From NCBI RefSeq assembly GCF_018362995.1, contig NZ_CP074372.1, positions 2,170,001-2,234,000 of the forward strand: a DNA stretch of 64,000 bases, written 5' to 3'. The translations under genes and the position numbers were made by a program. Below, piece after piece: positions 24,106 through 33,127 of this stretch; positions within the stretch are counted from its first letter, which is position 1, and every line of letters starts with the position of its first letter. The notes beneath the pieces were generated by a model. It was given only the letters and a program-made list of their open reading frames with translations. It ran no database searches and had not been told where the DNA came from. This DNA is from Chryseobacterium indologenes. GTDB lineage: Bacteria > Bacteroidota > Bacteroidia > Flavobacteriales > Weeksellaceae.

Positions 24106-25245
24106 ATGAATTTTAATACAAAAGTAATTCACGGAGGGCAGCACCACGAGTCTGCAACAGGTTCTGTAAATGTTCCTGTTTTTTTGACCTCTACGTTTGC
24201 ACAGAAAAGCCCCGGAGTACATTCCGGATATGAATATTCAAGAGCAGCCAACCCTACAAGACAGGCATTGGAAGATTCTTTGGCAAGTATTGAAAATGGA
24301 GCGAGAGGTTTAGCTTTCGGTTCTGGTCTTGCTGCCATCGACTGTGTTTTAAAATTATTAAACCCAGGTGATGAAGTAATTGCTGTAGATGATCTGTATG
24401 GAGGTACTTACAGAATGTTCACAAGACTTTTTGAAAAATATCAACTGAAGTTTACGTTCGTTAATTTCGATGATGTTTCTAAAATAGCTGATGTTATCAC
24501 TGATAAAACGAAACTGATCTGGGTAGAAACGCCTACCAATCCGTTGATGAAATTAGTAGATATCAAAGCGGTTGTAGATATTGCGAAAGGAAAAGATATT
24601 TTAGTAGCAGTAGATAATACTTTTGCAACGCCATACATTCAGAGACCTATTGATTTGGGTGCTGACATTGTAATGCACTCTGCAACAAAATATTTAGGAG
24701 GACACTCTGACGTGATTGCAGGAGCACTTATTGCTAAAGATGCTGAACTGGGAGAAAAGCTTCACTTTATTCAGTTTGCAAGTGGTGGGATTTTAGGACC
24801 TCATGATTCTTACCTTGTATTGAGAGGGATCAAAACACTGGCATTAAGAATGCAGAGACATTCTGACAATGGACTTGCAGTAGCACAATATCTAGAAAAT
24901 CATCCTGCTGTAGATAAAGTAATTTATCCGGGATTAGAATCTCACCCTCAGTATGAATTGGCAAAATCTCAGATGAAGGAAGCTGGAGGAATGGTTTCAT
25001 TCACTTTTAAATCCGGAAAGAAAGAAGATGCTATTAAATTCTTGGAGAAGGTAAGAGTATTCACCTTAGCAGAATCTTTAGGAGGTGTAGAGTCTTTGGC
25101 TAACTACCCTGCTCTGATGACTCACGCATCAATCCCGGCAGAAAAACGTGCTGAATTGGGAATCACTGATGACCTTGTTCGTTTAAGTGTAGGAATTGAA
25201 GATGCAGAAGATCTTATTGCAGATCTTGAGAAAGCTTTTTCTTAA
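24106..25245 (+). CDS. Cystathionine gamma-synthase / trans-sulfuration PLP enzyme
   Basis: 379 residues from the ATG at 24106 (MNFNTKVIHGGQHHESATGS). It has the Cys/Met-metabolism PLP fold: SRAANPTRQALEDSLASIEN, FGSGLAAIDCVL, DDLYGGTYRMF, WVETPTNPLMKLVDI, VDNTFATPYIQRPIDLGADI, and the PLP lysine in HSATKYLGGHSD. The C-terminus has SLGGVESLANYPALMTH and VRLSVGIED. The family includes cystathionine gamma-synthase, gamma-lyase and beta-lyase. Motifs do not separate these, and no met operon is nearby. Confidence 0.88.
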   Translation: MNFNTKVIHGGQHHESATGSVNVPVFLTSTFAQKSPGVHSGYEYSRAANPTRQALEDSLASIENGARGLAFGSGLAAIDCVLKLLNPGDEVIAVDDLYGGTYRMFTRLFEKYQLKFTFVNFDDVSKIADVITDKTKLIWVETPTNPLMKLVDIKAVVDIAKGKDILVAVDNTFATPYIQRPIDLGADIVMHSATKYLGGHSDVIAGALIAKDAELGEKLHFIQFASGGILGPHDSYLVLRGIKTLALRMQRHSDNGLAVAQYLENHPAVDKVIYPGLESHPQYELAKSQMKEAGGMVSFTFKSGKKEDAIKFLEKVRVFTLAESLGGVESLANYPALMTHASIPAEKRAELGITDDLVRLSVGIEDAEDLIADLEKAFS

Positions 25246-25257
25246 CATACATAAACT

Positions 25258-25291
25258 AAAATGAGAAGGGTTAATCAATCCTTCTCATTTT
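25258..25291 (+). terminator. Rho-independent terminator of the trans-sulfuration gene
   Basis: A perfect 12-bp stem AAAATGAGAAGG / CCTTCTCATTTT with a 10-base loop and a trailing T-rich stretch. Confidence 0.8.
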
Positions 25292-25313
25292 ATTATAACC
25301 ACCACTCAATACT

Positions 25314-25760
25314 ATGAAGAACACGAGAAAAGCAGTCATTTCCGACTTGCCTCAACTGGCTGAATTATTTGACCAGTACAGAATATTTTATCATAAGACT
25401 TCAGATATTCCTGCCGCGACAAGTTTTCTTCAGGAAAGACTTGAAAACAAAGATTCTGAAATTTTTGTTGCGGAAGAAAATGGTAAACTAACAGGTTTCG
25501 TACAATTATACCCGATATTTTCGTCTACAAGAATGCAACGTTACTGGCTCCTTAACGATCTGTACGTAAATGAAACCCATAGAGGGAAAGGCTATTCTAA
25601 AGAATTAATTGAAGAATCCAAAGAACACTGCCGTTCATCGAAAGCGTGCGGTATCCTTTTAGAAACAGGAAAAAGCAATGATATCGGGAATCAGCTCTAT
25701 CCAGCCTGCGGATTTGAATTGTATGACTCTGTGAACTTCTACGAATGGAGCAATTCATGA
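25314..25760 (+). CDS. GNAT N-acetyltransferase
   Basis: 148 residues with the full GNAT pattern: KAVISDLPQLAELFDQYR at the start and the acetyl-CoA loop LLNDLYVNETHRGKGYSKEL near the centre, then GILLETGKSNDIGNQLYPAC. Substrate unknown. It sits alone between the trans-sulfuration gene terminator and a repeat-rich gap. Confidence 0.87.
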   Translation: MKNTRKAVISDLPQLAELFDQYRIFYHKTSDIPAATSFLQERLENKDSEIFVAEENGKLTGFVQLYPIFSSTRMQRYWLLNDLYVNETHRGKGYSKELIEESKEHCRSSKACGILLETGKSNDIGNQLYPACGFELYDSVNFYEWSNS

Positions 25761-25870
25761 GTAATGAGTAATAGGTAATGAGTAATTTTGTGAAAAAATA
25801 TTCAAAACTCCCCTACTCTTTATGTCAACCACTCGAATTACGAATCTCGCAACTCCTACCCCGCATCTCA
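25756..25870. repeat. 'gtaatgagtaat' direct repeats followed by a 'cgaattacgaatctcgc' tract
   Basis: Right at the stop of the acetyltransferase gene are short direct repeats of the type GAGTAATGAGTAATAGG. A C-rich tract with ACTCGAATTACGAATCTCGC and CCCCGCATCTC follows. The second part resembles the tract at 240-300 and the insertion at 39.55-39.63 kb. It fits a decayed dispersed repeat. Confidence 0.45.
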
Positions 25871-25898
25871 AAATCAATTTATAAAACAAAAAAACAAT

Positions 25899-26411
25899 AT
25901 GACCGATTTTCAAAAATACATTCAAAGATACTTAGATCAGATTCCATCAGAAAACTGGATCAGCGAACTACAGATATCAGCCGATAAAACAATAGGAATC
26001 TATTCTAACCTTACCGAAGAACAGTCTAATTTTGCCTATACAGAGGGAAAATGGACATTGAAAGGACTTCTACTTCATCTATCAGATACGGAAAGAGTTT
26101 TTCAATACAGAATATTAGCTTTCGCCAGAGGAGAAAAAAACAATCTTCCGGGATTTGATGAAAATGAATATGCCGATCAGTCTTTCGCCAGTGAAAGAAC
26201 CCTTGAATCTCTTTTGGATGAATACAAACTGGTAAGAAAATCTTCTCAGATTTTATTAGAAACTCTTCAACCTTCTGCTTTACAAAATACAGGTACAGCC
26301 AATGGTCATGAAATTACTGTAGAAACCATCGGAAAACTGATTGTAGGACACAATTATCATCACTTGAATATTATTGAGGAGAGGTATTTATCGAAGTTGG
26401 GATGGATGTAG
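25899..26411 (+). CDS. DinB-superfamily protein
   Basis: 170 residues of the DinB four-helix metalloenzyme fold. The family pattern is seen in WTLKGLLLHLSDTERVFQYR, DENEYADQSFASERT and the late IGKLIVGHNYHHLNIIEERY with paired histidines. Relatives include bacillithiol transferases and other thiol-linked enzymes. The substrate here is unknown. The stop overlaps the start of the decayed membrane-protein gene. Confidence 0.83.
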   Translation: MTDFQKYIQRYLDQIPSENWISELQISADKTIGIYSNLTEEQSNFAYTEGKWTLKGLLLHLSDTERVFQYRILAFARGEKNNLPGFDENEYADQSFASERTLESLLDEYKLVRKSSQILLETLQPSALQNTGTANGHEITVETIGKLIVGHNYHHLNIIEERYLSKLGWM

Positions 26412-26847
26412 GAAAACGTACAGCACTAATCAGTATGCTAATCTTTACACTCTCCCTTTGTTTTACAGCTTTTACAATTGAAGACATGGGAGAGATTAAA
26501 AATTACAAATCATTTGAAGGATTCCTTATAGGTCCCATTAGTTTTCTGGGTGGTGGAATATTTGAGTTTTTGGTATGAACTGCCAATATCTGGTTTTTCA
26601 TTTCAGTAATATGTTGTTATAAAAGTATTCTCTACTATCACTTATATTCGGTCTAATAGCCATAGTACCTGCTGTCTCATTTTTTTACTGGAAGGAAATC
26701 TTAGCCGCTGAAAATGGAAGAATGGGAAAAATATACAGCTTAGAAACAGGTTATTTTTTATGGGTAGTTTCTATTATTTTTTTAATAGTTGGTTCATTTT
26801 ATTTATCCGTAAAATCTAAATTTAATACCAGGCAAATATTATCTTAA
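26402..26847 (+). pseudogene. Decayed small membrane-protein gene (nonsense plus frameshift)
   Basis: From ATG 26402 the frame encodes MDVGKRTALISMLIFTLSLC onward and then meets TGA at 26576-26578, where the context (FEFLV-stop-TANIWFF) suggests a lost TGG tryptophan. Read-through continues as TANIWFFISVICCYK, then loses frame at the AAAA run at 26621-26624. Restoring one base joins it to an open frame with two membrane helices (LSLIFGLIAIVPAVSFFYW; LWVVSIIFLIVGSFYLSV) ending at 26847. It appears to be a former ~148-residue, four-helix membrane protein. Confidence 0.7.
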
Positions 26848-26854
26848 ATATCCA

Positions 26855-27451
26855 ATGAGATCTCTAAAAAATTTAAGAATCACTGAAAGTATTCAATCAA
26901 AAAAATTAGTTTTTGAAGAAAGTTCATATGATAAGTTTGATACTATTTCGATCTACTTTGGTTTTTTAGTATTGGCAAGTGCCTCGATACTTTGCTTTAG
27001 AGAAATAAAGCATTCCCTCAATAGTAGTTTAGAATATTTTATCCTTACATGTTCCTTCATATTTAGTGTATATGTTCTATACTGCAAATTCACAGAAAAG
27101 CATTTAAAAGAAATTACATTTGATATTCATAAACAAGAAGCAAAAAAAAGAATTATTGAATACGGAAAAAAAAACAATTGCAGAATCACCAAAGTTACTG
27201 ATAATCTGATTTTTCTTAATGAGACTGCCGATTTCTATAGCTTGGGAAAACATTATGAGCAAACCACAGTTGTTTTCTTTAAAGACAATGCCATACTTTA
27301 TACACTTATTAAAGAAGGTTCAAGATCAAATTTTCCTGTTTTAATTTCACAACATCTTACCACAAGGGATTTCAAAAAAATACTACATCCGGAATATATC
27401 GAACCAATTAAGCGAACTACTTATTTCAATTCATTTTTTCACGGATTATAA
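26855..27451 (+). CDS. Hypothetical membrane protein
   Basis: 198 residues with two helices in the first ~85 residues (TISIYFGFLVLASASILCF; YFILTCSFIFSVYVLYC) and a soluble, probably cytoplasmic domain with LFKDNAILYTL-type strands (seen as VVFFKDNAILYTLIKEG). No family recognised. It starts 8 bases after the decayed membrane-protein gene and is AT-rich, so both may have arrived together. Confidence 0.6.
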   Translation: MRSLKNLRITESIQSKKLVFEESSYDKFDTISIYFGFLVLASASILCFREIKHSLNSSLEYFILTCSFIFSVYVLYCKFTEKHLKEITFDIHKQEAKKRIIEYGKKNNCRITKVTDNLIFLNETADFYSLGKHYEQTTVVFFKDNAILYTLIKEGSRSNFPVLISQHLTTRDFKKILHPEYIEPIKRTTYFNSFFHGL

Positions 27452-27507
27452 TCTTTATGTCTTATGGTAATAATCAAACCAATAAACCACATTTCCATCC
27501 TAATTTT

Positions 27508-27538
27508 TTGCCCAAAATCCTTATATTTTCTACCTTTA
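27508..27538 (+). promoter_or_regulatory. Flavobacterial promoter of tsaC
   Basis: TTG (27508) is followed after 20 bases by TACCTTTA (27531-27538), a 7-of-8 match to TAnnTTTG. The chosen ATG at 27565 lies 27 bases downstream, and the longer frame start at 27457 would lie upstream of this promoter. Confidence 0.55.
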
Positions 27539-27564
27539 TCCCCTCTTTGAACTCACTTACAATT

Positions 27565-28113
27565 ATGGAACATATTATCGAAATATTAAAATCCGGCGGA
27601 ACAATTCTTTACCCTACAGATACCATCTGGGGGATTGGTTGTGATGCCACCAATATAGAAGCTGTCAACAAAATTTTTGACATTAAGAAGCGCGAAAAAA
27701 ATAAATCCATGATCATTCTTGTAGAGTCTGAAAAAAGACTTCAGGATCTGGTGGATGTTCCTGAGATGGCTTGGGAAATTATTGACCTTAGTGAAAAGCC
27801 CGTAACTATTGTTTATGAAAATCCAAGAGGCTTACCCAAAGAACTCCTTGCGGAGGATGGAAGTATTGGAATCCGACTTGTAAAAAATGATTTCTGCAAA
27901 AAGCTGATCACCAAACTAAACAAACCTTTGGTATCTACCTCTGCCAATTTCAGTGGTGAGAAAAGTCCATTGAAATTCTCTGATATTTCTGAGGAGATGA
28001 TCAGTCTTGTAGATTATGCAGTGGAAGAAGACAGAGAAAAAGTTTCAAAATACTCAGGTTCTTCGGTGATCAAAATTTGGAATGACAACAGAATAAAGGT
28101 TCTTAGAGAATAG
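27565..28113 (+). CDS. tsaC: L-threonylcarbamoyladenylate synthase (TsaC/Sua5/YrdC)
   Basis: 182 residues from the ATG at 27565, supported by the promoter just upstream. It makes threonylcarbamoyl-AMP for the universal t6A37 tRNA modification. Hallmarks are LKSGGTILYPTDTIWGIGCD, the KREKNKSMIILV loop, GSIGIRLVKNDFCKKLI and PLVSTSANFSG. It lacks the extra Sua5 C-terminal domain, so it is the short TsaC form. Confidence 0.92.
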   Translation: MEHIIEILKSGGTILYPTDTIWGIGCDATNIEAVNKIFDIKKREKNKSMIILVESEKRLQDLVDVPEMAWEIIDLSEKPVTIVYENPRGLPKELLAEDGSIGIRLVKNDFCKKLITKLNKPLVSTSANFSGEKSPLKFSDISEEMISLVDYAVEEDREKVSKYSGSSVIKIWNDNRIKVLRE

Positions 28114-28186
28114 AAATTCTTAACTTTTCTGTTTATTTTTTAGAGTCTTGTCAGTTCATATCGGCAGGATTTCTTTTTTTTAATTC

Positions 28187-28194
28187 TATCTTTG
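28187..28194 (+). promoter_or_regulatory. Promoter -7 box of the NTF2-like gene
   Basis: TATCTTTG matches TAnnTTTG exactly and lies 26 bases before the ATG. No TTG at the expected -33 spacing is evident. Confidence 0.45.
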
Positions 28195-28220
28195 CAAACT
28201 CAACTCATAAATTATTTGCT

Positions 28221-28565
28221 ATGAATCATCAGAAATTTGCTCAAATGTGGATTAATGCATGGAATTCTCATGATTTAGAGGCTATTCTCACCCACTATTC
28301 GGATGATATTGAGATTACAACTCCCATGATTGCTATGGCTACAGGTGGTAAAGAAAGTTCTTTAAAAGGAAAAGAAGCCGTCCGTGAATATTGGAGAAAA
28401 GCCCTGGATAAGTTTCCTGATCTTCATTTTGATCTTATTCATTCCACGGCAGGAGTAGATTCCGCAGCATTATTTTATAAGTCGATCATGGATAAACATG
28501 CTGTTGAAGTCATGTTTTTTAATGAAGACGGAAAAATTAGTAGAATGTACGCTCATTACGATTAA
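28221..28565 (+). CDS. NTF2-like / SnoaL-type small protein
   Basis: 114 residues with the SnoaL/NTF2 cone-fold pattern: FAQMWINAWNSHDLEAILTH at the start, YSDDIEITTPMI, the LKGKEAVREYWRKALDKFPD helix and the final strand EVMFFNEDGKISRMYAHYD. The family includes isomerases, hydrolases and ligand binders. The ligand cannot be told from sequence. It lies just upstream of the CCA-adding enzyme gene. Confidence 0.83.
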   Translation: MNHQKFAQMWINAWNSHDLEAILTHYSDDIEITTPMIAMATGGKESSLKGKEAVREYWRKALDKFPDLHFDLIHSTAGVDSAALFYKSIMDKHAVEVMFFNEDGKISRMYAHYD

Positions 28566-28602
28566 TGAGTAACATTGGTAGAAATTGACACTATTATTAA
28601 CG

Positions 28603-30021
28603 ATGATAATTAATCTTAATCAAAATAAAAATTTAAAACTTTTTAAAATAATTTCTGAAGCAGCAGAAAGGAATAACCAGTCCGTATATATTGTGGGCGG
28701 TTATGTTCGTGACCTTCTGATGAAAAGAAAAGTTTCCACAGATATAGACTTTGTGACTGAACAAAGCGGTATTGAGCTTGCCCAGAGTGTAGCTCAGGAT
28801 ATAGATCCTAAATTAAAAGTTTCCGTTTTTAAAACATATGGAACGGCAATGATCAAGTATAAAGACCTTGATCTGGAATTTGTGGGAGCGAGAAAAGAAA
28901 GCTATACTGAAAACAGCAGAAAACCTGAAGTAGAAGGTGGAAGCCTGGAAGATGACCAGAAAAGAAGAGATTTCACCATCAATGCGATGGCTATTTCTTT
29001 AAATAAAGATAATTTCGGAGAACTGATTGACCCCTTCAATGGGGTTGATGATCTTGAAAAAGGTATTTTAAGGACTCCTTTAGAGCCTGCTCAGACCTAT
29101 TCTGATGATCCGTTGAGGATGATGAGAGCCGTTCGTTTTGCTTCAACTTTAAATTTTAAAATTGAGGAAAACTCTCTTCAGGCTATCCAGCAGGAAGCAG
29201 AAAGAATCAAGATTGTTTCAATGGAAAGAATCATGGTTGAGTTCAATAAAATCATGCTGTCTGAAAAACCGTCTATCGGACTGAGACTGATGGAACAAAC
29301 CGGTCTTATGAAGCTGATAATTCCGGAACTGATAGAATTGAAGGGAGTGGAAGAAGTTGAAGGACAAACACACAAAGATAACTTTTACCATACTTTGGAA
29401 GTAGTGGATAACATTTCTGTGAATACCGATAATCTTTGGCTCCGTTGGTCTGCTTTGCTTCATGATATTGGTAAAGCTCCTACGAAAAAGTTTGTAGAAG
29501 GAACAGGATGGACTTTTCACGGACATGAATTTTTAGGCTCAAAAATGACCAAGACTCTTTTCCAGCGTTTGAAGTTACCTTTGGGAAGTGACATGAAATA
29601 TGTTCAGAAGATGGTAAAGCTTTCATCCCGACCTATTGCTCTGATTACTGATGATGCTTCAGATTCCGCATTGAGAAGACTTTTATTTGATGCCGGAGAA
29701 GATCTGGAAGATCTTTTCACCCTTTGCAAAGCTGATATTACGACTAAAAACTCTAAGAAACAGGAAAAATTCAAAAGAAACTTTGAATATGTAGCCGTGA
29801 AGATCAAAGAAGTGGAGGAAAAAGATCAGGTAAGAAACTTTCAGCCCCCTATTACCGGTGAAGAGATCATGGAAATGTTTAATCTTAAGCCTGGCCGCGA
29901 AATCGGTATCTTAAAAGAGAAAGTTAAAGAAGCTATTCTTGAAGGCGAAATTTCCAATGAAAAAGAAGAAGCCACAAAATTTGTGATTGTTGAGGCGGAA
30001 AAACTGGGATTGACACTATAA
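28603..30021 (+). CDS. cca: CCA tRNA nucleotidyltransferase (with HD domain)
   Basis: 472 residues from the ATG at 28603 (the frame also has an ATG at 28585). The class II nucleotidyltransferase head has YIVGGYVRDLLMKRKVSTDI with catalytic acidic residues in TDIDFV, then RRDFTINAMAISL and YSDDPLRMMRAVRFAS. The C-terminal half carries an HD phosphohydrolase domain (RWSALLHDIGKAP; FHGHEFLGSKM). It adds or repairs the tRNA 3' CCA end. A long palindromic terminator follows. Confidence 0.9.
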   Translation: MIINLNQNKNLKLFKIISEAAERNNQSVYIVGGYVRDLLMKRKVSTDIDFVTEQSGIELAQSVAQDIDPKLKVSVFKTYGTAMIKYKDLDLEFVGARKESYTENSRKPEVEGGSLEDDQKRRDFTINAMAISLNKDNFGELIDPFNGVDDLEKGILRTPLEPAQTYSDDPLRMMRAVRFASTLNFKIEENSLQAIQQEAERIKIVSMERIMVEFNKIMLSEKPSIGLRLMEQTGLMKLIIPELIELKGVEEVEGQTHKDNFYHTLEVVDNISVNTDNLWLRWSALLHDIGKAPTKKFVEGTGWTFHGHEFLGSKMTKTLFQRLKLPLGSDMKYVQKMVKLSSRPIALITDDASDSALRRLLFDAGEDLEDLFTLCKADITTKNSKKQEKFKRNFEYVAVKIKEVEEKDQVRNFQPPITGEEIMEMFNLKPGREIGILKEKVKEAILEGEISNEKEEATKFVIVEAEKLGLTL

Positions 30022-30039
30022 TTCAATTGATAAATAATA

Positions 30040-30077
30040 AAAACTCGCGGCGGGATGTCCATCCCGCCGCAAGTTTT
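30040..30077 (+). terminator. GC-rich terminator of the CCA enzyme gene
   Basis: A very strong hairpin with GCGGCGGGAT / ATCCCGCCGC, extended outward by AAAACT / AAGTTTT, four-base loop, and a T run. Its GC content is far above the flanking DNA. Confidence 0.8.
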
Positions 30078-30098
30078 TTGCTCACTATGAAAACAAAG

Positions 30099-30126
30099 CC
30101 GGCCGGTTTCTTTCGAAACCGGCCGG
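30099..30126 (-). terminator. GC-rich hairpin at the end of the propeller lipoprotein gene
   Basis: A perfect 12-bp stem CCGGCCGGTTTC / GAAACCGGCCGG with a 4-base loop. The minus strand after the stem reads CTTTGTTTTC, a modest U tail, so it probably terminates the minus-strand B12 uptake operon. Confidence 0.6.
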
Positions 30127-30179
30127 AAAAAAACACAAATGATGAAAAAATAAAAAATTATTTTTTATACTGTAAGGTA

Positions 30180-31235
30180 TTATGGATTCAGGAAAGTACC
30201 GTTAGCACCAAGACCTCCTGTTTTAAGAGAACTTATTTTGTTACCCGTAGTTGCTGAATATATTACCATTTCGCTTTCTGCTGTAAATTGTTTAACATCT
30301 GATGCAAAGATTCTTCCATCAATAACGTTAAATCCATAAAGTGTAAAGTAAGGACCACCATCTGCAGCTGTTAGCAATGGAGCTGTAGGAACGGTTGGTG
30401 TAGCTAAGCTTGTTGTATACACTTTGTTAGCAGAACTGAAGTAGACTTTATCATTATCAATCTGAAGATTTGTAGCGTTTGGAATTCCTGTCAGTGTAAC
30501 TACCGGTGTCATCGCTCCTGTGCTTGAAATCTTATAGATATAAGAATCTGTAGCTGTAGAAGAAATCGTGTAAACATTGGATTTGTAAGACACAGTATTC
30601 CCAATCTGACCATTCGGAACGGTAATTTCAGTTTTAGCATCATTAGAAGTATTGATATAAGTAATCTTATTTCCAAATCCTGATGAAGCGTTCTGTACAA
30701 AAACATTTCCTCCTGCTTCTACTGTTTTATCAGAAACTTCAGTCATATTGATTTTGCTTACAAATGAGTAGTCAGAAGCTTTATACTTTGTTACACTTTG
30801 AGTATGTGCACTGAAATTGGTGTTGGCAACATAGATAAAGCCATTAGCAAAAGTAATCCCTCTTGGATTATCAATCTGATCCGTGATTACGGCTAATTTT
30901 TTAAATGTATAACGGTCTACTACAACAATCTTGTTTGAGTTATTTATCACAAGATAAGCCTTATTTCCGTTAAGACCAATGGTCTGAAGAACGTCACCCA
31001 GAATTTCTTTATTGTTATTATAACCATATACATCATCCTGCTTCAGGCTCAGATCTCTTGTCAGGAATGTTACTTTAGCACCCTGACTGTTGAAGTTCCC
31101 TTCATTAGATATAAAATATCCGTTCTGGTAAGTAATCGGAGAAACTTCAAATTCAGCGGAATCGCTTGTACATGAAGACATGTTAAATAATAACACTACT
31201 GCAAATAGTACAGTTAAAAGTTTAGTTATTTTCAT
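30180..31235 (-). CDS. Beta-propeller surface lipoprotein, BtuG-like cobalamin binder candidate (DUF5074/YncE type)
   Basis: 351 residues with a lipoprotein signal (LLFNMSSCTSD, acylated Cys22) and a repetitive YncE-like propeller with blades near ILGDVLQTIGLNGNKAYLVI, IVVVDRYTFKKLAVITDQID and PRGITFANGFIYVANTNF. It is the second gene after a cobalamin riboswitch and lies 21 bases past a TonB receptor. This matches the Bacteroides BtuB-BtuG arrangement, in which BtuG is a surface propeller that captures B12 and hands it to BtuB. Function is inferred from fold and context. Confidence 0.78.
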   Translation of the reverse strand: MKITKLLTVLFAVVLLFNMSSCTSDSAEFEVSPITYQNGYFISNEGNFNSQGAKVTFLTRDLSLKQDDVYGYNNNKEILGDVLQTIGLNGNKAYLVINNSNKIVVVDRYTFKKLAVITDQIDNPRGITFANGFIYVANTNFSAHTQSVTKYKASDYSFVSKINMTEVSDKTVEAGGNVFVQNASSGFGNKITYINTSNDAKTEITVPNGQIGNTVSYKSNVYTISSTATDSYIYKISSTGAMTPVVTLTGIPNATNLQIDNDKVYFSSANKVYTTSLATPTVPTAPLLTAADGGPYFTLYGFNVIDGRIFASDVKQFTAESEMVIYSATTGNKISSLKTGGLGANGTFLNP

Positions 31236-31256
31236 AATTTATTCAATTTTAATTTA

Positions 31257-33083
31257 TTAAAAATTTATTGCTGCGTATACACTATAATTTCTTTTCGGTA
31301 AAGGATAAAAAGAAACCGTTTTATAGTAGGTATTTGTTACATTATTCACTTTAAATCCTAAGGTATATTTTTTCGCTAAAGTTGCTGAAACACCCATATT
31401 CAAAAGAAAATAAGGATCTATGGCATCTGATCTCTTTTCATCACTTGTGGTATAGGTAACACCATTTAGCAGTCCCTGTGCAAAAAACTTAAAGAAACCA
31501 TATTCATAATCTATATTGGCACTTCCTCTATGCATAGGCACATAAGGTCTCTGCAGCTGTGTTTCTTTATCGATAGATCTTGCGTAATAATATCCTGCAT
31601 TCGCCCTGAATTTATGATTACCCAATTGTTTACTAAATGACAGCTGAGATTCTAATCCGTAAGATTCAGCTTTATTGACATTGAATGCCTGCCAGTATCC
31701 TTTGGCCGTTGGAAGCCATGCAATAAGATCTGTGATGTTCATATAGTACGGAGACAAAGTAAGTCTGAAATCTCCCACTTTGAGCTCATTCGTCATATCT
31801 ACCTGGGTAGAGGTTTCCGGTCTCAACTCTTTATTTCCTCCCGGTTCATAATAAATATCATTAAATGACGGGTATCTGAAGTTTTTTGATACGTTAACGC
31901 TTACATCATACCATTTTGCAGCACTCCATTTTCCGGAGAATGAATACATCAGCGGTGACTTCACATCTTCCACAAAATCTTTCTTGAACCCACCTTCAAA
32001 ACGCAGGTTTTTCGTTGCAAAATACCTCAACAGTCCGGAAATGGAACCAACATTTCTGCTGACACTGGATATTCCGCTCGCATACCCTTCTCCTTTGTTG
32101 ATCTGAAATTCTCCGATAATATTAAAATTCCACTTAGAATTCAGGAAATAATTGAAATCATTTTTAAAGATGTAATTTTTCCCTGTTCCGCCACTTGATT
32201 TAGGCAGATTTAAAGAACCGAAATACTGAAAATTCTCTTCTGTATAGGCTGCTCTAAGGGAGTTACTAAACTTTGCTTTGTTCCAGTCCCAGGAAAGAAG
32301 GCTTCTTACACTTTGAGTTTTATATTTTGTTTTTGTTCCCGTTTCTTCATACACAGAATAATGTTGTGAAGAATCAAAGAACTGGCTCTGCCAAGAAATT
32401 TTATGATCATCCGTCATTTTATAGGATGCTCCTACATTAAATGTTGTATTGTAATAATTCCCGTTTCTGTTGATGTAATTCAGATCACTTACCTCATAAT
32501 TATTTTCGCTAACAGAATAATTTCCTGAAGCTTTAAAACTGAACTTATCATTGCTGTAAGAACCTTTTACAAAATTATTATAGGTATTAAAAGAAGCAAC
32601 TTCAGAAAATAAAGAACCATGGAAGCCTTTATTAAAATCAAGGGTATTATTAAGGTGAATACTTCCCCCGATAGCACCACTTCCGTACACCACACTTCCT
32701 CCTCCGGCTTTTATCCCGATCTGGTCATATCCGAACAAAGCAATATTATTGATATCTCCCTGCCCTAAGAAACTTGAGTTGATATTAATTCCATTCCATA
32801 CAAATGCGGTCTGCTGGGCAGTAGTTCCTCTGAAAGAAGGTGAAGAAACAGCTCCACGGCCATTTTCTTTGATAAATACCTGGGATTGAAATCTCAGAAG
32901 TTCAGAAAGATTACTGGAGTTTTTCTCGGCCTCTTCTGCCGAAATTATTTTTACGGGATGAAAAAGTTTCACCCTATTCATCTGGTTGTCGAAGACATAA
33001 ATAGTGTCAATGGTTTTCTCTTGTCCAAAAAGAAAACAGCCATAAGATGAAAAAAGCAGTACTAAAGATCTTTTTATATCCAT
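31257..33083 (-). CDS. btuB: TonB-dependent receptor, BtuB-like cobalamin transporter
   Basis: 608 residues with a signal peptide (LVLLFSSYGCFLFGQ), a plug domain at about 40-150 (LSELLRFQSQVFIKENGRGA; SPSFRGTTAQQTAFVWNGIN; GSGAIGGSIHLNN), and a 22-strand barrel ending NYSVYAAINF with the C-terminal Phe needed for outer-membrane insertion. TonB receptors of this size import vitamin B12 or iron chelates. The cobalamin riboswitch in its leader makes cobalamin the likely substrate. It is co-transcribed with the propeller lipoprotein. Confidence 0.87.
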   Translation of the reverse strand: MDIKRSLVLLFSSYGCFLFGQEKTIDTIYVFDNQMNRVKLFHPVKIISAEEAEKNSSNLSELLRFQSQVFIKENGRGAVSSPSFRGTTAQQTAFVWNGININSSFLGQGDINNIALFGYDQIGIKAGGGSVVYGSGAIGGSIHLNNTLDFNKGFHGSLFSEVASFNTYNNFVKGSYSNDKFSFKASGNYSVSENNYEVSDLNYINRNGNYYNTTFNVGASYKMTDDHKISWQSQFFDSSQHYSVYEETGTKTKYKTQSVRSLLSWDWNKAKFSNSLRAAYTEENFQYFGSLNLPKSSGGTGKNYIFKNDFNYFLNSKWNFNIIGEFQINKGEGYASGISSVSRNVGSISGLLRYFATKNLRFEGGFKKDFVEDVKSPLMYSFSGKWSAAKWYDVSVNVSKNFRYPSFNDIYYEPGGNKELRPETSTQVDMTNELKVGDFRLTLSPYYMNITDLIAWLPTAKGYWQAFNVNKAESYGLESQLSFSKQLGNHKFRANAGYYYARSIDKETQLQRPYVPMHRGSANIDYEYGFFKFFAQGLLNGVTYTTSDEKRSDAIDPYFLLNMGVSATLAKKYTLGFKVNNVTNTYYKTVSFYPLPKRNYSVYAAINF

Positions 33084-33127
33084 ACTTTTTTACTTTTCCT
33101 CCGAAAGCAATATGTTTTTTTATTATA

